This document shows positions 10,781 to 23,189 of a DNA stretch of 58,029 nucleotides, in pieces. Each line of letters starts with the position of its first letter. Position 1 is the first letter of the stretch. Where the stretch lies: the NCBI GenBank assembly GCA_002104905.1, contig MCFE01000558.1:1-58029 (forward strand). The letters are read 5' to 3'. Below the pieces are notes generated by a model, which was given only the letters and a program-made list of their open reading frames with translations, did not search any database and had not been told where the DNA came from. This DNA is from Basidiobolus meristosporus CBS 931.73 (taxonomy: Eukaryota > Basidiobolomycota > Basidiobolomycetes > Basidiobolales > Basidiobolaceae). Made by a program: the position numbers and the translations under genes.

Positions 10781-13700
10781 TCAATTAGTAGGGCCACAAC
10801 AATCACATGAATGTTCTGGAATACCAAAAGTGACCCTTCTCTTCAATGATATTCTGGGCTGTGGCATAGGCTCATCCAGATATGTAGGAGTAAGTCTGCC
10901 TGGGCTCTTGATCTCTTTTTCCATTTTTTCTTCAGCTGTTGATGTTTTGTATAAATCAGGAGTATTGTGCAGACCATGGAGTAACAATTATTACCCTACC
11001 TCTACTGGTCACATTATCACTGCTGTATTTGAGCATATCACTGGCTTTACTTGAGCTGTCTTGAGGGAGAATCCTTTTGCTTTGAGGTTTCCTTAGTTTT
11101 CTCAATTGGGTAGAATTTTGGGCCTTTACTTCAGTTTCTGTGCCCTTGTAAGGACCATTAACAGATTTCTGCACATAAATGTTCAGCAGCAGAGAAACAT
11201 AGCATTGATGGTGGGTTGACTACCTGCCACTCATACTTGAGATTCTCCAGATCGGTGTCCCATAAGTCCGTTGGAGACTTTCCCTCAAGTAGCCTAATTT
11301 CCTGCCGATTGATGGCAATCTCCTCAAGGCACTGATCTATCTATATTATAAAACGATTCATTAGCAGGTTGTCCTTAGGATACTGGAGCCTTGGTATCCA
11401 CCTTCTCTTGTGTGAAACTTGATATTGGCATGTCGAGTAAGTAGTTGTACCCAGTAATTTCATCACACAACGATACACCTTTTGTATCTTCACCTGAAGG
11501 GTATACTTTGGTGTCCACATCAGTCTTATATCCTTTTTGCTCAAGCTCAGTAAGGATATCTCTTTTTTTCCGATTGTGTAACACTATGGTTCCATCAATC
11601 ATTTCTCTTAAAAAGTGAGCCTTGTTCTCTAAATTTTCTTTCTTCCTAACTAATTGTCTAAGAAGCCATTCCTATTATGCAAGATCCATGAGCAACTATC
11701 ATGAATGGAGTTCTAAGAAGACCAGTTACTTTGCGCTTGACATAGTATTCCAAACGTACTTCGTAAAACTCCCCCAGCATCTCTTCAGGCGAATGATATT
11801 TCCGAATTCTTAGATTTTTATCGCAACAAACCATATTGGAGGTGGAGATGTAGTTGACTAATTTGAATTTGTTTTCCAGCCCTTCAGATTCTGCTTCCTT
11901 CATTTTCTCTTCTGATAATTCTATTTTGAACTGAATCGAAGTATGGGTATGACACTCTTTATAGCTCTGAGGAGTGCGTGAGATTAGTTTGATTTGAATG
12001 ATAAATCTGGTTAGTCATGCACATAGCCAGTACCTTAATAAAAGGCTCTTTATCTTCATCAGATAACAAGCTTTCCAAATAATCCTTAAAAGGCTGTGTC
12101 CAACTTCGAACTGGTAATTCGTTGATTTCAACACTTGTAGGACTTGTTTTCTTTATGATTCCGGCTACTTTGTATTTGTCATGGGAGATAGGTATGATGG
12201 TTCCCTATTACAAAGAACACACCTTAGCACTCGCATATTTTTCATGACCAGCAGTAATATAGAAAACCTTGAAGCCTCTGTACCAAGGCGTCATTTTAAA
12301 GGTTTCTCTCCCATTCATTTTGCGTTTGAGATTTTCTATTACATCTAAGGGGTTGTAATTTGGGATTGTGGAACTCCACCCAGTGCCAACTCCTTCTCCA
12401 CCATTTATAAGCAGCAAAGGCACTATAGGAATATACCTAAATATACGAAATAAACACCTAATGTAGCAATTGAAATCGCCATTATACCAATTACCATTGG
12501 GGTTCAATTATTTGACCGTCATCACTTTTGAGATATGCCAATAACGGTTCATCAGCAGGATGAAAAATAAATGGAGCTATATCAGCGAGAGATGTATGTA
12601 TGTGACGGACATGGGCTGCATCCTTTCCGCCCTAATATTTGGAATGGTTAAACTGAATACATTCATACTTCTATAGATAGACTACGTGCTTGAGCTCGTG
12701 TCCCAAACTGTCCAATGGGCTCCAATAAATTGATGTTATTGCTTCCCATGAAATTCTGAGCCAACCCAATTATAATGGCACATAAACTCTGTTTCCCATG
12801 GCGATAAGAGCAGTGCTCCCTAACGTAGTCTGCAAGTTGCTGGACCTGAAAGGTAGTACTTTAGGGAAAATCTTGAAATATTTATTTACATAATGGTTAC
12901 CTTGATCCTCGTCTTCAACTTTTTCTGGAAGCAGTTGAATAGAACCTTTCTATGACCCGGTTTGAGACCGTCGATTAAGGAAGGAACTGAATGTATATTA
13001 TCATTCATCGCTATATATATATGTATGTACATACATATATAAGTAGATTGGAGGCTTAATCAATGGTAAAATAAAGGCCCTATACAAACGAAAATTAACT
13101 CTTTCGCGATGAAATCGGAAACTTCAACTCGAGACGCATTATAATTCATGCAGATTCCAAACTACCAAATTCAATTGCTAAGTTTGGTGGATAAAAATCA
13201 AACCTAGACACAAAGTACCTCGAATTTTCTGAGCCACACTTTGCGACCATCTCCTTTCGCTCCATCCAATGCTAAATCGATTAGGAAGTGGTCCGTGGGC
13301 TTCGCTTGAGAAGCATTTTCCTGGTAATACTTCAATGCTGCGAAATAGAGCTTAGCATCGCTAGCGGTGTTTGCTCCTAAACCCTGTGAAACGTAAACAT
13401 GGCTAATATGTTTCCCTTCTCAATGTATGATTAGGCGTTGTGGAACTACTTTGTGATATTCTACGCTCCATCCAATTCCATTGTTATTGCATTTTTTCCA
13501 AGCTTCATATTCTGGAATAGTAAAGAAGCTAATATCGAGTGGATCTTTTTTGACCTAATGAAATCGACAGTTATTTATCATCACTCTCTAGAAATAACTT
13601 GAGGAACTCTGAGCTTACGCGGATAATGGGCGTGATGAACTCTCTTAGAAAACCAGGATTTTTTAACAGAGTCGGCCAGAAATGATCAATAAATTTAACT

Positions 13701-15597
13701 ATAAGATCCTTGCTGTGAGACCCATTGTGATTCTGGTCAGTCATGATCATCAAATGACCATAACGTAAACTCTGGGTAGTGTGGTATTTTTTGCCATACC
13801 GCAACCCTAGAATCCTCTTGACATTGTTGATTTCGATATTTTCGTAGATTTGCTTACGAGAGGCACCTCTGACATCGAACACCTTTCCACTTAACGGAAA
13901 TATACCAAAATAATCGCGGCCAACAATCTCTAGTCCACTCATAGCTAGTGCTTTAGCCGAATCACCTTTGGTGAGTATCAGAGTGCAATCTTTCGCCCGC
14001 TCTGTCCCTGCAAAGTTGGCGTCATCAAGATTATTCAGCCTAGATAGCCTGGATTTCTTTTGATTGTCGCTTTTTTTCAACATTTTACCTTCGCTTATAG
14101 AAGCCAAGTTTGTGATGGATTCGACAACTGGTGCTAAACTAGCAAGCTTCGTCATGAACCCGTTAGACAATATTGGCTTGGATCCAAATTTGCTGGGTCT
14201 AAGCGTAAGACACTCTTTGGTTGGTGAATCGAATGTAGGATTTTCAATGGAACAATTGATAAATATCCAACATTGATTTTTTACTTGACGCTTCTTGATT
14301 AATGTACTTGTGCACCTTGCTTTAGCACAATCCAAAAGCTTATTGATGATTTGATCAGCAACATACTGCACATGTGTTCCACCCTTGCTAGTAGATATAC
14401 TATTGACAAAACTGACTTGCTGAAATTGGCTTTCACTTTGCGTGAAGCAAACCTCCCAGCAGTTTCTTCTCTCGCTTTTGATTCGTTCATAAATAATCAC
14501 GGGTTTTCCGAGCTCCTTGTTATGAATTTTATCTTTCAAATATAATTTGACGTAATCTTCGAAGCTTTTGATAGAAATCAAATGCTCGTTGAGATATACC
14601 TGGACATCCCCTCCGAAACATCCAGCAATATCATACACTCGTTTGATAAATAGGCTCTGGTGTACATCATCGATCTCATACATGCCAAACTTGGCCAGAT
14701 CAGGCTGAAAGGTGATTTTGGTATAATCCGTCTTATTACCAGTAGTGATAAAAGGTTTGCCGACTGTGGACATGTTATTGCTGAATACCTAAAATGCAAC
14801 AGTGGAGAAGTCCACGTTTTTAACATGTGAGCGCATCACATTATGAGATCATACGAGTTAACCTGCTTATAGTGCTGGCCATTCTCCTTGCTTCCAATTT
14901 CAACAATGAACTGTAAACTATAAATGTTACAGAGCTTTGCTCCATATCCGTCGTAATAGCCAGTATTTTTCTTTTCGAAATCGTTGCGGTTAGGTAAATG
15001 TCCAAAAATCAGCTCCGGTGTGTAGATTCCCTCTTTGGACTGGAATTCAATTGGAACACCCATTCCGTTGTTGAAGACAGAGATGATATTTTTCTCTTTA
15101 TTGATGTTGACCTTGAGGGTATTCATACTAGGATCTCGCACCTATATATAGGATCGGGCTAACTAAAACTACTGTTCCTTCATTTAGAAACACATCGGCG
15201 ATTTTACCTTATTTCCCGTGGCGTTGACCAGAATTTCGTCAAATATCTTGTAAAACCCGGGTACGATTTTTGTCTTCTTTAATGCCATACATTGATCCAC
15301 GGTAGAGTATACCCATAGATTTCTTTCAGTTGCATTGACTGATCCAATGTATGTATCAGGTCGGTGCAGTATATGTTCAATTTGAGTTTTCCTCTGGTAA
15401 ATGTCTATTACTACTTTAGAGGATGAGCAGGAGATTACTCTGTACATAGCATTCACTCTACCATCTAGGGATTTTTCGAGTGGGCTGGACAATGCTACAT
15501 TTGGAGGAGCATACTTGCATTTTTTAGGTGCACATGTTCCGACTTTCCGGACTCGGCGATAATGAATTGCAGTGCTGTTGACTCTAGTCATCTTCAT
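10781..15597 (-). CDS. Topoisomerase II-like protein with substituted catalytic residues
   Basis: Full type II architecture is present over many exons from the ATG at 15597. The GHKL ATPase has IEHILHRPDTYIGSV and KIFDEILVNA, then NNGMGVPI and DGYGAKLCNIYS. The transducer has SFVNSISTSKGG. TOPRIM lies at 14000-13700, followed by GLKPGHRKVLFNCF, GLAQNFMGSNN and PIGQFGTR (12950-12700), VPLLLINGGEGVGTGW (about 12400), and the C-gate with NYLLDMP (about 11440). A short low-complexity tail ends at 10781. Family-invariant residues are changed: EGDSA reads KGDSA (13967-13969), the DxDxD metal site reads DQNHN (13724-13738), and the PRYIFT active-site tyrosine is His in VRHIHT (12602-12604). YHHGE reads YRHGK, GGRNGYGAK reads GYYDGYGAK, and QTK reads PTK. 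Strand cleavage is therefore predicted to be lost. Exons remain open, including a 400-codon one, so this looks like an expressed paralogue rather than debris. An active TOP2 would have to lie elsewhere. Confidence 0.85.
13014..13041. repeat. AT-rich perfect palindrome in an intron
   Basis: An inverted repeat of about 26 bp is centred on GTAC at 13027-13030, with TATATGTATGTACATACATA at its core. It lies within an intron of the topoisomerase-like gene. It may form a cruciform or hairpin; function unknown. Confidence 0.6.
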
Positions 15598-15866
15598 GTA
15601 GAACTTTGTGAATATGAAATCAGTGCAATGGGAACTGAGGACGCATTACCATGGAAGAGATGGACTCACGATTAAGAATGAAGAGATAGGGTGATTTCTA
15701 ACATAGATTATATAGGCAAGCTTCAGGTGGTTGCGTGTATGCGCATACCATTAGTCGAATGACGCGGACACGTATGTGAATGCTCAACAATGGTTTATTT
15801 CTAAAGACCTCGGCGTATTTTGGTATCTGGGCAAAATGTGTACAATGTCACTCATATAAGGAGCAT

Positions 15867-17536
15867 TTATTGAACCATTGGCCTGACGAAAGATTCAGAA
15901 GTGAGTAAATAGTTTGCAATCTCGGTAGTAGACAACATAAATACCTATATTCACGCAGGACCACTGGAACACTGGTACATGGAATCATACCAACTTCGGA
16001 AATAACGACCGTGATAAACTCCGAGGGAGTCAGGTCGTAAAGAAGATTCAACAGCCTCAAGTCGGGGATTGCCTTCCAGTCAGAAAGAGTCGAATGCTGA
16101 GTCCTGGTTGGCTTGATATTTCCAGAGGCGGAAGGACGGTCTGCTGAAGCAACCTCCTCAACATCCCCAATCTCGTTGTACACAAAGGAGTCCAGCTGTA
16201 CACGATCAGAGAACTTGTAAGTCTCACAGCAGACAATGACCGGGATTTTTTGGTGATTGGCCATCATGGCAACTATGGCAGTACCAGCACGTGAAAGCAT
16301 AGCTCCGTTGGAAAACATTCCATGTGCACCCAGAAATACTTTGGATACCTCCTTGATCACAAAGCCAACGGCGTTGATCAAGACGTATGTGCACTTTATT
16401 CCGGCCTGAGTCAGTCGCTTCATCAAGGTGATTCCTTCAAGCTTAGGTCGAGAGTCAACCACAATTACACGGAAGGAAATCCCCTTGGTATGTGCTTCAA
16501 GCAGAAGGCTTTGGACTATTGAGGAGCTAAAAGGTGATTTAGATACAAGGCTGCAATCTCTCGAAGCGAAGAATAGTGTTACCAGGCGTAGGTCAAGATC
16601 ACGTCGTTATTTTGAATCTTGTTGAGCCCAAAATCGACAATCATCTTGTCAGCAACGGTGATTCTGTCACGGATAAACTGATCGATTCGCTCAATGAGCA
16701 AGGCTTTGGCCTACAAATAAACATTACTCGGCTGTTGTTGTTGTTGTTGGAATGAGTAAACTTACGTCTTCGTCGGGTAAATCGATGCTTAGAATGGAGA
16801 TTTCGTATTTCAGATAACGAATTGCGTTGCCCATACTAACAGAGAGCGGACGCATGTTTACCAAGTAAGCAATTTGGGGGTTCAAATAGTGTTGGAGATT
16901 GCGGGTGAGAGTGGTATGTGGAGGGGTTTGATAATCTCGGATTACCTAAAGCTTTCTGTTAGCTTCGAAACCTTTGAAACCCATGCTACAAAACCACCTA
17001 CTTTCTTGAATGCGTTCAGGGTTGCCAATGCTCTGGCATTTGAGCCGGAAATCTGGAATTCGGAAAATTGCAGCCCAAGTGACATGATGGCTGGGTGAAG
17101 TTCTTTGGGGGCAGTCACGCCTGAAGGGCCCTTGGATTCCTCTAAATGAGCGAATAGACCGAGCTGTTTGGGTTTCTTATCTTCTTTTGAATTGATAGAT
17201 TTCGTTTTCGGCTGAGGTGTGGCATTTACCATAGGCTTGGTAGGAGTAGGCTTCGCAGCGTTAGCAGAGCCTCCCTTTGCTTTTTGTTGAGCACTATTGG
17301 CTTTCATGGCTTCCTTTTCTGCGCGTTGCTTCTCCTATTTTTAATTCCGATTAATACATCACCCGCCAGAAACGATACAAACACTCGGCAACCTGAAGTG
17401 CTCGACGTTCGGCTTTTGTCATTTCTTTCTGGGATTTTCTTACAGGAGTTTCCTCACCCTTGCGACTCTCATGCTCGTCTTTGCCTTTCCCTTTGCCCAA
17501 GGAGTGAGGTGGCGAAGAATCGGTGCCGTTTGACAT
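15867..17536 (-). CDS. GCD2: Translation initiation factor eIF2B subunit delta
   Basis: eIF2B is the guanine nucleotide exchange factor for eIF2, and delta belongs to its regulatory alpha/beta/delta module. The ATG at 17536 begins MSNGTDSSPP. The N-terminal half is Lys/Ser/Pro-rich and disordered, as is usual for delta, and reaches LFAHLEESKG and HPAIMSLGLQF (about 17100). The C-terminal fold contains FRVIVVDSRPKLEG (about 16460), INAVGFVIKEVSKVFLGAHG, MLSRAGTAIVAMMAN, IPVIVCCETYKFSDRV and EVGMIPCTSVPVVLREY, all eIF2B alpha/beta/delta family signatures. I place the stop at 15867 after a last small intron that yields REYRPMVQ. Without that splice the frame ends at 15848 with an unrelated tail. 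A short TTG repeat occurs in an intron near 16735. Divergent from ATM1 with 417 bp between. Confidence 0.88.
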
Positions 17537-17953
17537 CTCGTAGCTATGGTAAGAGAAACGGGATCATCAATGCTTGGGAAATATCGAATTTACTGTTGGT
17601 TGCCATCCGCCAAATGTTGTTTATATTTCATGTCTCTTGATAATCTAATCCAAATCGATTTAGAACTTGCATAACTCGGGCATAACGCTTAATGACCTTT
17701 GACAAATCAAGATATTTACGGTTAACAACTTGAACGACCAATTCGTCAAAATGATATTCTAATTGTCAGCATCACCACACATTGGTTCATTGATTTGTCA
17801 TCAATACCCACACACCTACGATATTATCCTAAACTTTAGGAAAATGAATGACTCAAAACCAGACAAAATGATGAAATCCGCTTCCAAGTAAATTCTTATC
17901 AAGGAATGAAATTTACATTTAGCACATACCTGTCGCTAGTATTGGTACTCTAA
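17537..17953. promoter_or_regulatory. Divergent promoter region, eIF2B delta / ATM1
   Basis: This gene-free, AT-rich 417 bp lies between two divergently transcribed genes. No convincing TATA box or other named motif was identified. Small open frames here have no recognisable product. Confidence 0.4.
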
Positions 17954-20841
17954 ATGGCGTTCCGTCAACTCTCGTCAGTTTCGAAGTTCCTCCCGGCCCC
18001 TCGGAGTTTTCTACTACTCCCCCGAGGCCAGAGTCTCTGCGCCCGTTCACAATTCTCAACAGTACGCTTCACGCATTGTTGGCCTCTTTTGTATCCACCT
18101 TCTTGCCCCTAACTTGTTGCTTTCTATTGGTATAGCTTTCAAGAAAGCAAATATCCCACGGTCCCTTAGCCTACAAGCCCGGTGCTAACTCACATTTCTA
18201 TAGCAGTAAACTATTGAAGTTAGAAGTAGGGTTTTGGACTCGGTCTTTTCTCAAACACTGACTAAAGTTTCCTCTTGTGCAAATCGTGGTGTAACAGGCA
18301 AAAGACACGTCGATATTTGTTAAAGCTAGGAATTTCGCTACCAAAACAAAACCTTCTGAGCTCTCGAAACCTCCCCAGCCACAGGCCAAGAAGTTGTCCG
18401 AAAATGCCAGTAGAAATTCAACCGACTGGCAGATTATTAAACAAATGATGAAATATGTTTGGCCTAAAGGTGATAGAGCCGTCAAAATTCGAGTTGTCAG
18501 CGCTCTTGTCCTTTTAATTGCCGGGAAGATTCTCAACGTTCAAGTCCCAATGTTCTTTAAGGATGTTATTGACTCTCTAAATGTCGATATCACCACGGGT
18601 AGTACAGTATTTACGGTTGTTGGGGCCATGCTGATTGGATGTAAGTGTAATGCAGCGAACTTCATGTTATTCAGCCACTAAAGCCTCTGATGTTTATCAA
18701 AGATGGTGCTGCTAGACTCGGCTCCTCTGTCTTCCAGGAGTTACGTACCGCCATTTTTGCCACTGTGTCACAGAAGGCGATTCGACGTGTTGCTGCCAAT
18801 ACCTTCTCCCACCTTCATAGCTTGGATTTAAGTTTCCATCTGACTCGGCAAACAGGAGGTCTCAGCAGAGCTATAGATAGAGGAACCAAGTAAGCGACTT
18901 GACACCACCCACTCATTTCACGAGACGCATGTTAACCTGGCGGCCATTTTAGAGGAATCAGCTTCCTACTTTCTTCGGTTGTGATACATATCGTCCCCAC
19001 CGCTGTCGAGATTGCCATTGTTTGCGGCATTCTGGTACTTGTTGATCCACACTATACTCTTATCTTCTGCAGTTCATTGAAACAGATCACATCTTCAGGT
19101 CTCGAAATACGGCCCATCCTTTGCTGTTGTCACGCTCGGAACAATGGTTGCGTACACCGCTTTTACCGTTGCCGTCACATCCTGGAGGTACCTGGCATAT
19201 GCCGCCGATGTATAGATACTTGCACCGTACTCATCCACCTCCACCTAGAACCCAATTTCGTAAGCACATGAATGCTGCCGACAACGAGGCCGCAACCCGT
19301 GTTGTGGACTCTCTGCTCAACTACGAAGCCGTTAAGGTGAATATCTCTGACCCCCTCCCTCCTTCGGTCCATGCTAAAACAGCGCTGGTAGTACTTTAAC
19401 AACGAGAAATTCGAGCTCGAACGCTACGATCAGTCCCTCGCTAAATACGAAAAGTCTGCATTGAAAGTGGCCAGCAGTCTTGCCCTGTTGAATGCCGGTC
19501 AAAACATGGTATTCAGTGTTGCTTTAACCGCGATGATGTGGTTGGCTGCTCAAGGAGTGGTTGAAGGTGATTTCCAGGTCCTTTTATCATTCAAGTCCAG
19601 GACTCATCTCACACAATGTAGGAACACTGACGGTTGGCGATGTTGTCTTGGTCAATGGGCTTGTCTTTCAATTGTCGCTTCCCCTCAACTTTTTGGGCTC
19701 CGTCTATCGGGAAATGAGGCAGGCTTTGATTGACATGGACGCCTTGTTCAACCTCCAAGGGGTGGACATGAAGATTAAGGTTGTTGCTGCTGGTTTCTGA
19801 TCAGATCATCCACTAGAGCTAAACAGGATGTCTTTACAGGAGAAGCCAAACGCCCCACCTCTGGTGCTCAAAGGCGGCGAGATCCGATTTGAAAATGTTG
19901 TTTTTGGCTATCAGCCACACAATCCCATCCTCAAGGGCGTCAGCTTTACCATCCCTAAGGGAGAGAAGGTGGCCATCGTGGGACCAAGCGGCTGTGGGTG
20001 AGTAACTCTTCCAGAAGCTTGCCATTTGATAACCAGCGACCCTGAACTCGTTTTTCAGCAAATCCACTATTCTTCGTCTTCTGTTCCGTTTCTACGATCC
20101 ACAATCTGGAAACATCTACATCGACGGCCAGAACATCCGAGATGTCTCATTGGACAGTCTGAGAAAACACATCGGCGTTGTTCCTCAGGTATGATCAGAG
20201 ATGTTGCTAGGGTTGTCTAGCACGCATATTAACCTCAACATCTTGTAGGATACCGCGCTTTTCAACGATTCCATCTACTACAACATCCTCTACGGCAACA
20301 CCAACGCCTCCAAGGAACAAGTCTACGAGGCTGCCAAGAAGGCACAGATCCATGATGTGATCATGCGATTCCCCAACCAATACGATACCAAAGTTGGTGA
20401 AAGAGGGCTGATGCTCTCGGGCGGTGAAAAGCAAAGAGTTGCCCTCTCCAGAACAATCCTCAAGAGCCCGCCCATCCTGATGTTTGACGAGGCTACATCT
20501 GCACTCGATACGCACACGGAGCAGTCCATCTTGGAATCAGTGCGCAGCATACTTCGCAGTGAAAACCACACCAGTCTATTTATCGCACATCGCTTGAGGA
20601 CCATCAATGATGCTGGTTTGTACATTTAATCCAATGGACTAACGCAGACACACCAATGTGTTGACTAACCCATTTTCCAGATACCATCATAGTGCTGAAG
20701 GATGGAACAGTGGCCGAGCAAGGATCCCACTACGATCTGATCCGCAATAACACAGGCAGCGGGCTTTATCAAGCGATGTGGAACTCTCAAGAGTTGACCC
20801 AAGCCACCATAGAACAAGATAGACCCAGCCAATCCCAATAA
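17954..20841 (+). CDS. ATM1: Mitochondrial ABC half-transporter (ATM1 type)
   Basis: ATM1 exports a glutathione-linked sulfur compound from mitochondria for cytosolic Fe-S protein assembly. The ATG at 17954 opens [19 protein letters not shown], an Arg/Ser-rich presequence without acidic residues, consistent with mitochondrial import. The transmembrane half has [52 protein letters not shown] (18830-18890) and [20 protein letters not shown] (about 19650-19700). The nucleotide-binding domain has Walker A GPSGCGKS interrupted by an intron (about 20000), Q-loop VVPQ, signature [10 protein letters not shown] (about 20420), Walker [13 protein letters not shown] and H-loop IAHRL. About ten introns are implied. 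All ATPase motifs are intact, so the gene looks functional. Confidence 0.92.
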
Positions 20842-21140
20842 CCCCTTCAATGTCCAATCCCAACAACCCCTTCAATGTAATTCATACAACAACCCATCCA
20901 TAAACACCTTGAACACCCATTCATACATACTTGAACGTGCTTCTATTTTATTTCGAACTGAACACCCTGAACACCCATTCGTACATACTTAAACGTGCTT
21001 CTATTTTATTTCGAACTGAATTGCCAACTACTGAAAATGCAACTATGCAGAAGAAAACCCGACCAAAAAAGAATATGCTGATGTGTGAGAAGTTTAGGCT
21101 GAATTACTCATGCTATATATAAAATAAATGGAGTCTATGT
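20842..21140. repeat. 3' UTR region with two short tandem duplications
   Basis: Just after the ATM1 stop, a unit like CCAATCCCAAYAACCCCTTC occurs twice (about 20828-20875). A unit of about 57 bp containing GCTTCTATTTTATTTCGAAC is then duplicated in tandem at roughly 20912-21023, with a few mismatches. This is probably replication slippage in 3' UTR or intergenic DNA. Confidence 0.7.
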
Positions 21141-23078
21141 TTAGTATTGATGTTGATCACGGGACTCTCTGCGCATGCGGTCCATGCGGTCGGCGTTGTG
21201 TTCGCGGGAGCCTCTGGATCCGCGTTCGTGCCAGCTTCTACGTCCTTGATCGTTGGAGGGTCTGCCATAAGAGGATGTGTTGGAACGCTGGAAATCGCGA
21301 CCTCTCGGCCTACGCTCGTAGCCGTTGTCGTTGGAATAACGATCGGCGACAAGGCGGTCGTCTCTGGAGCGGAAGGATCCGCCAAAATGACCGCCTCTCT
21401 TGGAGAATTTGTCGCGCTTGCCCAGGAGACCCAGCTTGCTGAGGAATGATTCACTAACATGTGGTGGCTCCTCGACACCAAAGCCCTTATAGAAGTCATT
21501 AGCAATAGGAAGAGTCTCGCTCTTGGGGAAACGCAGGTCTTGGGCACGGCTGGTCAAGTAGCCCAAATGAGCGCGGTAACTATCCTCGATCAAGACGGGG
21601 TCCACAAGTCTCAAGGCCTTGTTCACGGCCTTGTCAGTCTCGGGCGACTCGGCGATGGGGGTGAACTCGGTGCTCTTCTCGATGGGAAGATCGGAGACTC
21701 CCTTGAGGAAGCCAGATTCATATGGTGCCAACAACAAAACACCCTCCCCGTCCTTGCCAGCACGACCAGTACGGCCTACGCGGTGAATGTATTGCTCACG
21801 AGAGGTAGGGGTACCAGCTTGGACCACAAGAGAGACTCCGGGATAATCGACACCACGTGCAGAAACATCCGATGTGAACAGGATTCCGTTTGGTGATTTC
21901 TTGAAGCGTTGGGCAATCTTTATACGCTTGCTTTGGTCCATGCGAGAGTGAAGCTCGTAGATAGGGTAGCCCATGGCTTCGAAAGCAGAAGCGAACAACG
22001 CTGTTGTACGGGTGGTAGGGCAAAACACAATGATCTTTCCGCCTTGGCTCTGAGTTTCACGATGCTTCTCAAGGATGGATCGGAGATAGTGGAGCTGGGA
22101 TGTAAGTGGGGCAACGACGTAGGACTGCTTAACCTTCAGGTTTGTATTGACGTCATTGGGATCAACGGTGTCGAGGAAAATATGATCAGGTTTCAAGGCC
22201 AGATGGGCGATTTTGCGAATCTGTGGAGAAACGGTTGCGGAGAACATGAAAGTCTGTCTTTCCTTAGGGAATCGGTTGAGGATATCGGTGATTGTATCAC
22301 GGAAACCCATCTCCAGCAATTGGTCAGCCTCGTCGAGAATAACCAGCTTGGTGCCTTCGATTTGCTTTTGGAAGATTGTGTTTTCACTAAGGAGATCGAG
22401 AGCTCTTCCTGGGGTAGCAATAATGAAGTCCACACGTCTAGTGGAGATGATTTTCTTGTTTAAGCCCTTGCTGGTACCGCCGACAAAGCAATGAGCCTGG
22501 AAAGGATAGAAGCTGAGAAGCTTCTCGGCCTCCTCCGCGATTTGCAATGCCAGCTCTCTGGTAGGAGACATGATGAAGACCGAAACGCGCTTGCCTGTCT
22601 TGAGATCTCTAACATCGTTGTTGCGTAAAGCGGTTTCGATAGCAGGGATCAGGAAGCCAAGGGTTTTGCCTGTCCCGGTCTTGGCTTTAACAAACAAGTC
22701 TTGAGTAATGGGAAGCTTGCTTAGCACTGCATCTTGGACTTTGGACATATCTTCATATTTGAAGACCTGGCTGATAGCACGCTTGGTCTGAGGAGCAATA
22801 GCCATATCAGCAAATTTGGCAGGAGCCTTTTTCTCGGTGACATTAACTAGCTCCTCGGCTTCAGGTGAGAAACCCTCATCCTTGTTCACATTAAGGTCAG
22901 CCAAATGTTTGGCAATGGTTTGAGTGGAGGAGGCACGAATAGTCAGTGGTACATTCAGGGTGCGAGCTCCGATAGTGGAAGAGAGGAATGGTCTGTGGAC
23001 TAGGGTTTTGCCAGCAAGGGCAATGTTCCTAGTTAAAGGAGCGTGGAGTACACTGATACAACGAGCTGCCTTAAACAT
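21141..23078 (-). CDS. Mitochondrial DEAD-box RNA helicase (MSS116/CYT-19-like)
   Basis: A single uninterrupted frame. The start at 23078 (MFKAARCISVLHAPLTRN) gives a basic amphipathic mitochondrial presequence; an in-frame ATG 22 codons upstream (23144) would mask it, so I prefer the shorter form. Helicase motifs appear in order: AKTGTGKT (I), PTRELA (Ia), ATPGR (Ib), DEAD within VILDEADQLLEMGF (II), SAT (III), IVFCPTTRT (IV), TSDVSARGVDYP (V) and HRVGRTGRAG (VI). A helical C-terminal extension and a basic Arg/Gly/Ser tail of about 100 residues follow, as in MSS116 and CYT-19, which chaperone folding of mitochondrial group I/II introns and other mitochondrial RNAs. The orthologue assignment, as against other mitochondrial DEAD-box proteins, is likely but not certain. 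Confidence 0.85.
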   Translation of the reverse strand: MFKAARCISVLHAPLTRNIALAGKTLVHRPFLSSTIGARTLNVPLTIRASSTQTIAKHLADLNVNKDEGFSPEAEELVNVTEKKAPAKFADMAIAPQTKRAISQVFKYEDMSKVQDAVLSKLPITQDLFVKAKTGTGKTLGFLIPAIETALRNNDVRDLKTGKRVSVFIMSPTRELALQIAEEAEKLLSFYPFQAHCFVGGTSKGLNKKIISTRRVDFIIATPGRALDLLSENTIFQKQIEGTKLVILDEADQLLEMGFRDTITDILNRFPKERQTFMFSATVSPQIRKIAHLALKPDHIFLDTVDPNDVNTNLKVKQSYVVAPLTSQLHYLRSILEKHRETQSQGGKIIVFCPTTRTTALFASAFEAMGYPIYELHSRMDQSKRIKIAQRFKKSPNGILFTSDVSARGVDYPGVSLVVQAGTPTSREQYIHRVGRTGRAGKDGEGVLLLAPYESGFLKGVSDLPIEKSTEFTPIAESPETDKAVNKALRLVDPVLIEDSYRAHLGYLTSRAQDLRFPKSETLPIANDFYKGFGVEEPPHVSESFLSKLGLLGKRDKFSKRGGHFGGSFRSRDDRLVADRYSNDNGYERRPRGRDFQRSNTSSYGRPSNDQGRRSWHERGSRGSREHNADRMDRMRRESRDQHQY

Positions 23079-23189
23079 GATTACCTTCAGTTGACCAAGT
23101 GACAAGTGAGAGATGTATAAGCTCAAGATTTGCTCAGCACGCATTTATCGAGATTTTCTTTTTTTAGCAAAAATTTTTTCAGTTCCGCA

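Noticed and set aside
16731-16752. TTG trinucleotide run as a coding poly-Gln/Asn tract
   Set aside because: It lies inside an intron of the eIF2B delta gene and is only about six units long.
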